Source: Sipunculus nudus
Lineage: Eukaryota; Annelida; Sipuncula; Golfingiida; Sipunculidae
Length of the DNA stretch: 64,000 nucleotides
NCBI GenBank assembly: GCA_026874595.1
Contig: CM049313.1
Span: 44,542,659-44,606,658, forward strand
Direction of reading: 5' to 3'
Shown here: piece after piece, positions 23,244 to 33,520 of the stretch
Position numbering within the stretch: the stretch's first letter is position 1
Layout of the letters: every line of letters begins with the position of its first letter
Program-made: the position numbers and the translations under genes
Notes under the pieces: generated by a model
The model's database searches: none
What the model saw: only the letters and a program-made list of their open reading frames with translations
What the model was told of the DNA's origin: nothing

Positions 23244-24545
23244 CTGAAATATAACCGAATGTTTGTCATGTCAAATTCAAATTTCCGTTGAAGGAATTGT
23301 GTTAACTATATTCGAAATTTAGTCTTTGCAAACATTTGAACAAATGCATAAGTGCAGTTCATTGCATTATCTGATCTAATCAACATACTCAGGTCTCCAC
23401 ATATTTGATTAGACAGTGGCGAATCCAGAGATGGCTCAAACCGCCTCCTAAAGCTAAGTATAATTAAAGGTAAAGTTCAAGGATAGGGTTTTTATAGTCT
23501 GATATCACCGACGATGTCAGTCTCATCCGACTTTGATTACACTGAAAATACATCTTAATATACATAATCTTAGGAAGTACGGCAATTATGAATCTTTTAA
23601 ATAATTTTAAACATCTTTTAAGCTTATGTGCCTGAAAGCAAACTAAGCCTTTACGTCCTGATTTCAAGAATTCTGATTTCAGTTAAAATTCGAGAAATCA
23701 GGAATTCGGTATGCCCTAGCTAACTACATAGGAAGATAACATTGGACAATGCTGAATAGGAAGATAACATAGACTTACATAGTCAATATATTGCTGACTG
23801 ACGTACACAGAGAGACACGAACAAAAGGTTTGCGACTTAGCGTTGGATGGTACAGGACAGCCGGGCCTGCACTGTCCTAAAGTTGCAGGCCCGGTTCAAC
23901 TGTTACAGGCCCAATAAACATTTTGGTAAAGATTTTTTAGATGATTTTAATATAAACTAAAATTATGATGAACTCTGTGTATATTCCAGGGTATTACTTA
24001 ACAGAATGGCTCATATCTTTCAGAAAAATAACATTGTGATAGGGTACAAACCTAGAGGAAAAGGATCCCCACATTGCGATAACTTACATTGGATCTGATC
24101 AAAACGGTTTCATGAGATATGTATAACATGCAGCAAGTCATATATCGGCAGATGATTTATATGGATTTATTCATACTATTACAAAGGACAAAGAAACTTT
24201 CAACATTTCATTTACTTCAGTATACTTAACTGATCATGACAAAATTCCAGCATAACATGATTTGAACTTTGTGAATTAAAAGACTTCAGATATGACATAA
24301 AAAAATATTTTTGTTTCTAACGATTAAGAACGGTACTTGTACAGTGTCGAAGATATCCCAGAGTTCTCGCCATATTATTTCAGCATAAAGGGCCGTTATG
24401 CCGTTAAGTGTTAATATTAAGCATGTCACCGTGTGTCGGATGAAGACTGAATGTCAATTGACAGTCCAAGTTTAAATCCTATCAAATCTCAGGAGCTCAT
24501 GATTGTTTTAACACGTTTTTCCGCACTCTGGCAGCAGATATCAAC

Positions 24546-24831
24546 CTGCATTAATATTATTGTCATGAGATGATCAGTGCGTTTCTTGACCCAGTAAGAT
24601 ATAAGTGCTCGTTTGCATACGCTTGATTGATATTTGCTCCATCTCTCCGTTTGAGCGGCACGAATCTCAAGCTTGTTGTCATCACTGGTCAATACACGGC
24701 GACAGCGACTTAAAATCACGCGAGCCTGGCTATCTACAGGTTCGGTTAACGTTTGCTTATTCAAATAAAATGGTTGCTTAGGAATATAAGGGTATAGGCC
24801 AATAGCGCGAGACGGAATTCCCATTTTCCCC
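24546..24831 (-). CDS. Probable upstream exon of the membrane-protein gene
   Basis: Preceded on the minus strand by GATTTATTTTAG and open for 95 codons. A possible donor (ATGCAG|gttgat) is weak. The segment EPVDSQARVILSRCRRVL parallels the D-A-Q-G-R-I module start of 22302-22417, and KLEIRAAQTERWSKYQ parallels GALLLARTQASFYQ, which is why I assign it to this gene. It leaves in phase 0 while 22978-23243 enters in phase 1, so the join is unresolved. Confidence 0.4.
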
Positions 24832-24952
24832 CTAAAATAAATCAAATGGTGGTCATATCATCCACAACGCCGGCATTTTTTAACAGGCCTATTTTACTTA
24901 TGTGAAGTATACATGGCTTCATGGTTACATCTTCTGTGCGTTACCCCTACAG

Positions 24953-25207
24953 TTATAAGGGTTCGATTTCCTTGATAGTTTGAGAAAACTCCTGAAGAAC
25001 ATATGCCATCTCAAAAGTGAACAGGTCATCGCCGATTGTCTGCTTTTGATATTGCATTTGTCCGAGTTGTTCAGAACTGTTGCACACTGACCATTTCCGG
25101 CCTAAATAGATCACAACTGAATGAAACTGATCGCGCAGACATATATAGTATAATACGAGTCTCCGACCGGCTCTCCTAATGGGGTGCTGGGCGGGGCGTC
25201 TATTCAA
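24953..25207 (-). CDS. Possible module exon, uncertain
   Basis: Open on the minus strand, with RDQFHSVVIYLGRKWSVCNS and later LFTFEMAYVLQEF loosely resembling the strand pattern of the module exons downstream. It ends in a stop (EIEPL) just before a possible donor, and the acceptor is unclear, so it may be a broken module, the 3' end of another transcript, or chance. CGCCCCGCCC lies near its upstream edge. Confidence 0.25.
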   Translation of the reverse strand: MNRRPAQHPIRRAGRRLVLYYICLRDQFHSVVIYLGRKWSVCNSSEQLGQMQYQKQTIGDDLFTFEMAYVLQEFSQTIKEIEPL

Positions 25208-25209
25208 TC

Positions 25210-27840
25210 GCGTGACATATGCAATGTGTCAATCAATTTCTCACAAAATGAGAATGATATAATAGCAGTGGCCACCCGTTTATGATTTTCCAAAATGCTA
25301 AAGAACAAAGAAAAATAAAACTAGCAGGTATTTCATTTTGTCTTTCAGGATAGAGAAGGGAATTCACTTGACGTTACCAATCCTTTTGGGGAACTAATAC
25401 TGAAAGCTTCAAGCGCATATGAAATATTAACTTTCCGTCGAATGTGTACGCAACCGTCATTGTAATATTTATTCAGAAACGTGCGATATTTAAATTGTGA
25501 GTCTGACCTGCCACTATTAGTCTACCCACCATTATTACTGAGGGAGCTGGACCTCTTTAAATTTTATCCTTTCAGATAATGCACATCTGACAATTGAGTA
25601 AATTAAAGGCGAGGGAATGTAAAATGTATATGTAAAAATCGTTGAGGCATTTAGAGAACGATGGCCCGGACGGACAAAGAAAGTAGGCCAAAAATGATTG
25701 AATTTTCGCGAAAGAAGTAATACAGAATTTATGGCCGACGATAATCATGTAAAGGGTTCCTCAGAGATTGACACTACCAACATGACTATACTAACCACCG
25801 AGCAGAGGTAAAATCAAGAGACACAGGTTTCACGTGCATAACGTGTCTGTTTGGAAACTTGAAACCAACCAAACTCCTTTTAAAAAAAAAGTCCAAGAGG
25901 CGACGTCAAACGCATTCACTACCAATCAGGGAACCTTTAGAACTTTTTCTGGGACTTTTCAAATTTCCCAAAAAAGCAGTGAATGAAGCGGACACGGCAT
26001 AAAATGATAAACTAGAGGTATTTTGCTTGTCATGGGACCTTGCGTCGAACTAGCACTTCAGTCTTGATCGCGACTAGTATTTTGCAAACAAAGATCTAGC
26101 AAGCCCATCGGGTCTGATTAATCTAGAGCAGCCGGCCCGAAGCAATTACTTCGCCACTACCTTTTGCCCCAAATATTGCATTCAAAATACAAAATGTCTA
26201 TGGTTGCTTGTCAATATGGTTGAAAGTGGCCCAACACATTTCTGACCTTTATAAACTAACCCCTTGGAGCCTTTTTAAAGATAGGCCAGAAAACGGGGAT
26301 ATCATCGCACACAGGCTGCTTGATTTGTTTATATCAACGTGTTTATAATATGTGGGGGTCCGCCAAAATAATCAAAACAAATTCAACAAGGGCAACTGGC
26401 GGCAAGTCAAATAAGCCAGAGCTCAGCAAATGGCGTTTTGCAAAAGTGACCTTTCTACCTCCGCATATATACAACCTACCACCTTAGGTTACATGTTTTT
26501 CCCCGTTTGTCAACATTGCCGTGCATTTTTGCCAACATGCTGTTGTTAAATAAAAAGTTCATACATTCTTCACGGAGGTCTTTTAAGAACTTTTCATAAT
26601 CAGGATCACCCTTAGATCATTAAGATATAAACAGAGTAAGCCAGAAGTCTCTTAAATTCTTTTTCAAAGCGTAGGTGAATGGGCACCTTTACGACGCATT
26701 TGCACATTTCCTGCACTCATGCACTGACTTGGGCAAACGGAACATTTAAATACACATTAGAAAGGTATATAGAAATACAAAGGAAAAAATGTACAATATT
26801 CTCATTGATATTTTTACTTCTTATTAATGATTTTACTAATATTATTAATATTTTTATCATTATCTTAAAAATTGCACTGAACTGTAGTGCGTAGATAAAA
26901 TGTCAAGGCTTCGGATACGGAGCTAATGGAGGTCCCTCTATATTTAACGTATCAAGCCAGTTTTCTCATATATTTCGAAAGGCATAAAACGTTTTTTTGA
27001 CTGGCTCTTTCAAGGCTATATTATATTAATACTTACAAGAGAACCAACTTATCATTATTTCACGGGTATAGGTAAATCGTTTTATGTTTACCTGTTTCCC
27101 CCATCCCAAACCAGACTTACACCTCGATATAAGATAAATATATCGACATGCCGCCCGACCAGAAGTTACAGGTAATTTTACTTCTGGTTACCCCACACTT
27201 TTCAGATTACCCCTCCCTGATTTAACCTAATGATAAATGTTTATGCTTATAAGACTTTATGAGTGATTTGAATAAACCACGTGATAGAAAAGAAATTAAA
27301 AGCTCGAATCATTCTATGAATGAATATCCCCCCCCCCACCGCAAAATGTTAATTATATTCTAACTTTATTTATATTGACTCATACATATCATCAAAGCGC
27401 ATGACTCTTTACATGCAAACATACGATTTATATAGATTCAATAAATATGATAAATTCAGAAGAAAACAATAAGCAGAATTTTAGGTTGATAACACAAAGA
27501 AACATCTGGTATGAAGGGATAATATGAAATCGTTCGGGGTAACCTGAAATCGATTCATGGTTTCAGATTACCAGGTGTAATCCGACATCCCTACACCGGT
27601 AGTTATTTTATCGGGTCTGATTCAGATCGTGTTTTTGTGGGAATTATTTTATTTACTGCGCAATAAATGAACGTCCGCGTCATCTAGTTTATTCCAATGT
27701 GAGCGACCCTTCATGATTTTAGACATTACAAGAAAACAAAATGAAATCAAAGCCATGAAACGCATTAGCTTTTTAAAAAGTGAAAGTTGTTTTTTATTGT
27801 GAAGTCTACCGAATTCTTTGGGGATCGGTAAAATGTCTTG
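25210..27840. other. No gene seen
   Basis: AT-rich DNA upstream of the membrane-protein exons. Any 5' exons of that gene (signal peptide, promoter) should lie here or farther right, but I could not identify them. A poly-C run lies near 27329. Confidence 0.4.
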
Positions 27841-27845
27841 CGGAA

Positions 27846-27847
<2 letters not shown>

Positions 27848-27903
<56 letters not shown>
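27848..27903. repeat. (AT)n microsatellite
   Basis: AT tract abutting the left end of the pogo-like element at 27906. Confidence 0.9.
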
Positions 27904-27905
<2 letters not shown>

Positions 27906-27908
<3 letters not shown>

Positions 27909-28783
27909 TAGGACGCCTGCTAACGGCCGTGCCTCAATAACGGTCAATACGTCTATAACGGATTTTCCTGTCCCGAATTTTCTACCTTTATATTTCATTA
28001 ACATTTTGTTGTCAATTACGGTCACTCCTCTTTTCCGTATTACGGCCAGGTCTCTCGGTCCCGAAGGCCGGGGCAGTGTGACAGCGTGACATGGGCTCAA
28101 CAAATCGAGCGGCCATTCTGACCTCAATTTCATTACACAAATGTCCGCTCTCACATATTCCTGTCTGTTAATGAGTGCCTGGATATAGGTAACCACTCGA
28201 CGTGACTGAGTTGTTTGACACGTAGCCAGCGTCGTACTGCCCCACTCAGCCTCATGAGTATGCGCAATATTAAGACGTGTTCTCACTTGCGTGTATGTTT
28301 AGGAATCAGTCGTGCGAGACGGATCTTAATCAGGGTGTTTGTCATTTACTTAACAAATGACAACCAGCGGGTCCCGATGATTATGTCATCAGAAAAACGT
28401 TAGGCTTACTGTGGATCTTTAAACTTTCTTTAATGTCCTTGTGAACACGTACCTCAAACAAAAACAGTGCGGAAAACATCGCATAATTTACTCGTACATG
28501 AATAATTATGAATGCAAAATAAACATTGTTACATGTATAACATGTTGCGCGTACTCTGTCACAACAACTTGGAAGTGATTGTAAATATTTTATTTTTTTA
28601 ATGATAACAGTTATTATACTTATACTCTGTATATACTTTTATCTGTTGATTGTAATAAAAATTTGAACTTGGTTTCGTGTAACATTTTCACCCCCCTATA
28701 CTGGTCAAGTCCTGTATAACGGCCACTCCTGTATTAAGGCCACTTCCACCAGTCCCGATGGTGACCGTAATACAGGCGTTCTA

Positions 28784-28786
<3 letters not shown>
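27906..28786. mobile_element. 881-bp pogo/Tigger-like non-autonomous element
   Basis: The left end CAGTAGGACGCCTG matches the reverse complement of the right end, CAGTAGAACGCCTG. Both ends are followed inward by TAACGG/TACGG-rich bases (for example CAATAACGG, TATAACGG), as in Tigger subterminal regions. The right end is flanked by TA; the left flank reads CA, one change from TA. The element sits inside (AT)n DNA. No transposase is recognisable. Confidence 0.7.
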
Positions 28787-28839
<53 letters not shown>

Positions 28840-28848
28840 TTATATTTA
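28787..28848. repeat. (AT)n and (TATATT)n tract
   Basis: AT dinucleotides passing into a TATATT hexamer repeat, between the pogo-like element and the fold-back at 28849. Confidence 0.9.
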
Positions 28849-29008
28849 TAGAAGGTAGTGTTACCCTCCGATGTAAAGTGCTCTATGGCCTACAGGCTAG
28901 GCCAGAGCGGTATAACTCTGAAGAAAAACAACACATTATATTTATACCGCTCTGGCCTAGCCTGTAGGCCATAGAGCACTTTACATCGGAGGGTAACACT
29001 ACCTTCTA
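28849..29008. repeat. 160-bp fold-back unit, arms of 66 bp
   Basis: Arms 28849-28914 and 28943-29008 are exact or near-exact mirror complements running from TAGAAGGTAGTGTTACCCTC to AGAGCGGTATA. The 28-base loop contains ACTCTGAAGAAAAACAACAC, which is also found at the outer edge of the 9.4-kb palindrome. The arm itself occurs once more at 9549-9612, so this is a dispersed fold-back family. Confidence 0.9.
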
Positions 29009-29094
29009 CTCCAGCGACAGGTACGTTGTCGAGCACTTTTGTTAACCCACCCTGTCCAGAAAATCAACTTATTTATATTTATATATATTTATAT

Positions 29095-29095
29095 A

Positions 29096-29160
<65 letters not shown>
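29095..29160. repeat. (AT)n microsatellite
   Basis: AT tract with one TACA interruption, to the left of another fold-back unit. Confidence 0.9.
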
Positions 29161-29163
<3 letters not shown>

Positions 29164-29189
29164 GGTATAGCCGTGTAAAACTGTAGGTG

Positions 29190-29296
29190 AGCGAAGGCAG
29201 AGATAAACATTGACGCCTTAAGAGAGATAGACTAATAAGTGTGTTAATAAACTAGTTAGTCTATCTTAAAGGCGTCACTGGTTGTCCTTACCTTCG

Positions 29297-29298
<2 letters not shown>
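29190..29298. repeat. Fold-back unit of about 109 bp between two (AT)n tracts
   Basis: The left arm, with GCGAAGG, TTGACGCCTTAAG and GATAGACTAA, pairs with the right arm, with TTAGTCTATCTTAAAGGCGTCA and CCTTCGC, leaving several mismatches in between. (AT)n tracts lie on both sides (29095-29160 and 29299-29342), the same setting as the fold-back units at 9.4 and 28.8 kb, but the arm sequence is unrelated. Confidence 0.75.

Positions 29299-29342
<44 letters not shown>
29299..29342. repeat. (AT)n microsatellite
   Basis: AT tract directly to the right of the 29.2-kb fold-back. Confidence 0.9.
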
Positions 29343-29343
<1 letters not shown>

Positions 29344-29806
29344 CCAGTAGGATTGGAAATTCCATGACGAGAGATCACAACTGGGGTCTTTACTATTAAT
29401 GATTACTTAAGCAGTCTTTTTATGGTAAACAAACACACATGGACTGTATTGACTCACACACCCAACCCAACCATAACAACGCACAAATAAGGCGAACTGA
29501 AAATAAACCAAGATCGTGTGTTTGGACGGTTTAGCTAGCACCTTTTGTATTCAGCCAGAATGAACCAATAGCGTGAGAAAGTTAATTCACATAGCATGCA
29601 AATGTTTTTGTATCTTTAAACTTGTGGATTTGAATGAATATGTGTAACAATAAAAATATACCCTTTGAAGGTCTCATATGCTCTAATTACTGATTATACT
29701 GTTAGCATCAGAACGTACTAGCAGTATTTAAAATGTTTTTGTTTGGTAAAATTAATTATGACGTTTACTCAATGCGCTTTGAATTACAAGTTGCATGAAA
29801 AGGTCT
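29343..29806. other. No gene seen
   Basis: Anonymous AT-rich DNA between the fold-back units and the element starting at 29813. Confidence 0.45.
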
Positions 29807-29851
29807 CACGAGTACGAAGCCCGGGAGACGACACCGTGAAATATATTTATT

Positions 29852-29938
29852 AATTCGTGCGCACGAATTACAAATCCGTGCGCACGAATTACTTATTCGT
29901 GGCAACGAATTACTAATCCGTGCACACGAATTAATAGG
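29852..29938. repeat. Array of AATTCGTGCGCACGAATTA palindromes, left
   Basis: Four adjacent units of the type AAT[TC]CGTG[CG]N[CA]ACGAATTA, each palindromic around GTGCGCAC, lie just inside the left terminal repeat. Confidence 0.9.
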
Positions 29939-31495
29939 TGTGAAAAATATATTTCCAAGGTGGACAAATACTTATTTCAATAGGATAACAAAGTAGCCGA
30001 TAAGGTTAATGCAACTGCTCTCCTGCATATAAATTAAAAGAAAGTGAAAAATTAACATGAATGTATGTATGTATATATGTATATATGTATATATAAATGA
30101 TCAGATTAGAAAAGTGCACATATATTCACACACGATAAGATATATCTATATATATATATATATATATATAAATATATATACATAATATACGTAAATACAG
30201 ATTGACATTCCACATACACTGATACTTATACATATATTACTACTTGTAAGCATAATACAATGAAAATAAACGTCTCAGTCCATATCGAGCATATCAATTA
30301 GATTAAATTAGATCAGTCTTTCCAATTGAAAATAGGTATCGATTTAAGTTACTGGCACCTTGTCGTAACCGAGTATGGATAATTTCATGTTGACGATTGT
30401 TGTCGTAATAATAACTGAATATTCTCGAGAAGCAAGGTTTAAATAGTCACGAACATTTTCCTTAAAGGAATCTATTGAAGTAGACTGAATTATAGGAAAC
30501 TGTTCCAAAGTTTGCAGGCTATTGAAAGGAAAGAAAGAAAATTGGAAGGAAAGAAAAGCGACAGTCTTTCCGTGTGAACCTCGGTATCTTTAGCAAATGC
30601 GATTTGCGCGGACTGTATAGGGCTGAGCATGAGACAGAGTCTGAGTTAATATATTAGCAGATAATCTGGAGATAGTCCGTTAATCATTTCATAAAATGTG
30701 GATTGTATAGCCAGCTCTCTTCTTATTTTTATACTTGACCATTATATCTCTTTTACCATAGCTCCAGTGCTGGAAGTCGAGAGCGCTCAAGTACATGTTA
30801 AACATGCTTTCCGTTGTATACTCTCCAGTTGGTATGACTGTCTGACAGAACAATTGTTAAATATTAAAACACCAAACTACAGTACTAAACGTATTAATGC
30901 TTTGTACATACTATCTAAAAGTTTCAAAGAGAAATGGAATTTATGATTTTTTCAAAATTTCAAAAAGCTTATTGGCTTTCAAACATATCATGTTTATGTG
31001 TTCCTGTCAGAAAAGCGAATCCCAAATATGACATGAGATACCTCAGTTTCTTTGAAGTTCTTTTCACCTAGTTTACGTGTAATTTGCAATTTAGCATCAT
31101 CGTCAAATTGCGATTGAGAACTGTAACTGTAGTTACTTTGTTAAGCAAAATAACTGTAAAAAATTTCAGCCTGATCGGCTTTGTCTATAATAATGTTCCC
31201 ATTATGCCCTAACGATGATAATGTAGATAGTTGTGTGGTTTTTTTTTTAACAGAGAAAGCCTTAGAAATTTTCAACCATGCACGGCAAATGGGTCGGTGA
31301 GTGTTATATTTATATTCTTAAAGTATCGCTTAAAGTCTTTTCTATTTTCAATTTACAGATTTCCGAATTTTCCAAGGTAGAAAGTCACGGAACTGTCGGA
31401 AGGCGCTGGGCTCCATTTTGACAACCGTGTGTGCCCGCTGAATCTGCCAGCCTGTGCCTAGACTGAGTGGATGTGTGCTTGCTTCTCATTAACTA

Positions 31496-31740
31496 GTAAT
31501 TCGTGCGCACGAATTAATGACTCGTGCGCACGAATTAGCAGCCAATAAGCATTGAGCCAGCAACATGAGAGAGCTGTTCTCATTGGTCACTAATTCGTGC
31601 GCACGGATTAGTAAATCGTGCGCACGAATTAATAAATATTTTTTCCACCTTAGAAATATATTTTCCACATCTAGCAAATCGTGCGCACGGATTAGTAATT
31701 CATGGCCACGAATTAGTAATTCGTGCGCACGGATTAGTAA
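31496..31740. repeat. Array of GTGCGCAC palindromes, right
   Basis: About seven units of TAATTCGTGCGCACGAATTA and variants (some with GTGGCCAC-like or CGGATTA changes) lie inside the right terminal repeat. They are interrupted by AAATATTTTTTCCACCTT blocks that mirror the left side. Confidence 0.9.
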
Positions 31741-32031
31741 ATATTTTTCACCTTGTCGTCTCTCGGGCTCCGTACACGAGAGAGGCAGATTTGTTTAAAT
31801 ATGTTGATGCAATTGAATAAGTGAGATAAAGAAATATTTTATGAAAACCTTTTTTACTCTGATATAACTTTCTCCTAGTAGGTTTCAAATTCACCTAGTG
31901 GAGAATACGATTGTGATTTCAAGTAGATTCAAGCCAGCAGAGATCCCAATCGGGATCTCTCCTGGAGGAGATCCTAATTGTAATCTCTCTTAGTAAAATT
32001 TCCTATCCTTCTGGGTTGGAATGTCTTCAAT

Positions 32032-32034
<3 letters not shown>

Positions 32035-32081
<47 letters not shown>
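32035..32081. repeat. (AT)n microsatellite
   Basis: Uninterrupted AT tract. Confidence 0.95.
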
Positions 32082-32082
<1 letters not shown>

Positions 32083-32664
32083 CACTCACCTTAATATTTT
32101 CTTATACAATATCACTTTGGCTGGCAACGTATTGAGACTGTATATATGAATTATAACATAAACACGGATCAAAAGTATACATGTACCAGGTCCCAGCTTG
32201 GTGAATTTTCCACGCTTCGTGTCACACGTGAAGGCGCAGGGAAGTAGTGTGTACGGTACCGTTCGTGACTCAGAATATCTTTATGGTCCAGGGGAATATT
32301 GGAAGTTGGTCAGGTGAATCCGGGCGTTCATTGTCAGCTCAGCATGTGGGGTGATGTTGGGAATGCCCAAAAATTCCCAGACTCCAGTTAGCCAAACCCT
32401 GCTTTATTTTGCTTGGCAGTAGGGCTGTTATAATCATGTTTGTTTTAAAATGACTCAACGGCACGTTGTGATTCCGTGAATACCCGTACACAGGCCTATG
32501 TCTGTCGAAGTTATTTTAAGCACCCTATGTAAATACAATCGTATTCAGTGGTTGCACTTAATGTCCCCCATTTTTAGAATGAATTCTATCATTGTCCTAT
32601 CGATCATTTCTTTTATTTAGCTGAAATGTCTGTAAACTTTAACTAGAATACGGGTAGTCGACAA

Positions 32665-33520
32665 GCGACAATGTGTATCCGCCAAAATTAGAGTAGGACG
32701 GGTGAAGTAAGGTATGGATTGAGTGCCAAGGGGAAATAGAGTTTGATGTGTTACATATTAGCATGGATCTCTGCAACGTAAACCTGATTGTAGGTGGCGC
32801 CACCTGTTATTTGAAAGAGAAACTATCCAAGATGTATACACATGCAAAATTTAAGGTGAAAAAGTCAAACCACTGCCGAGATATGAGTGATTTTTTTCCC
32901 ACAGCAGACATGCAGATGGACGCTGTGCAAAAATGGTTGCAGGTAGCGCCACCAGTTTTGTGTATGATAAGGAGTTATGTGAGATCTAAAGACATGCAAA
33001 TTTTCAGGAAGATACGTCAAACCAGTCCGGAGATATAGGCATGGGTGTCTGCAGCGTGAACGTGAATGTAGGTAGTGCCACCTGTCACAAAATCAAGAAA
33101 GCTATCCAGGATGTATACGCATGCCCAATTTCAGATGAATTAGTCAAAACACTGCAGAGATATGAGTGATTTTAACCAAAGGCAGACGAACAGGTGGCGC
33201 CACTATTTTTGTGTATGTTATAAAGCTATCCAAGGGTTAAATATGTGCAAAAAAATTTCCCGATCAGTCAAACGGTTCCCAAAATATGAGGGTTTATGTG
33301 TGCACAAATGGACGCTGGGCAGAGAGGAAAGGTCAGAGGTCAACCAAATCAGAGGGCACAGCAGTTCACATGTGACCCGATCATAATTCCGAAAATTAAA
33401 AAATTCTGCCCAGCGGTTACGGAGGAGTTCTCCGGAAACCTATGCATCGGCGGCGGCGGCGGTGGCGGCGTGCAACTGAAAACATAGTATCCGCAAAACT
33501 CTGTTTTGGCGGATACAATT
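32665..33520. mobile_element. Tandem-repeat element with hairpin end
   Basis: The left edge contains GTATCCGCCAAAAT and the right edge folds as GTATCCGC...TTTTGGCGGATAC (33488-33520). Inside are four diverged units beginning AGGT[GA]G[CT]GCCACC at about 32792, 32941, 33070 and 33192, each followed by a CTATCCAAG(A/G)-like block and a GTCAAAC/GATATGAG block. A GGC-repeat tract precedes the right hairpin. The architecture (central tandem units, microsatellite, terminal hairpin) is like pearl/HINE elements; the assignment is inference. Confidence 0.6.

Larger units (their letters stand above)
29813..31774. mobile_element. 1.96-kb TIR element with palindromic subterminal arrays
   Basis: The left end TACGAAGCCCGGGAGACGAC and the reverse complement of the right end, TACGGAGCCCGAGAGACGAC, form terminal inverted repeats. 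These extend through GTGAAA(A)ATAT into repeated GTGCGCACGAATTA words, about 65 bases in all. Both ends are flanked by CACGAG (29807-29812 and 31775-31780), a probable 6-bp target duplication. Inner copies of a CCAAGGTGG/CCACCTT block next to AAATATATTT are also inverted. The interior has no transposase-like frame, so it looks non-autonomous. I do not recognise the superfamily. Confidence 0.75.

Noticed and set aside
27649-28286. Reading frames with long YIYIYI runs (also at 9.4, 15.5, 28.8, 36.4, 46.4, 57.6, 59.1 and 63.2 kb)
   Set aside because: They are translations of (AT)n microsatellites, not proteins.
29852-31740. CRISPR-like arrays of palindromic repeats
   Set aside because: Units are contiguous without unique spacers of even length, sit symmetrically inside terminal inverted repeats, and the surrounding DNA is animal nuclear sequence.
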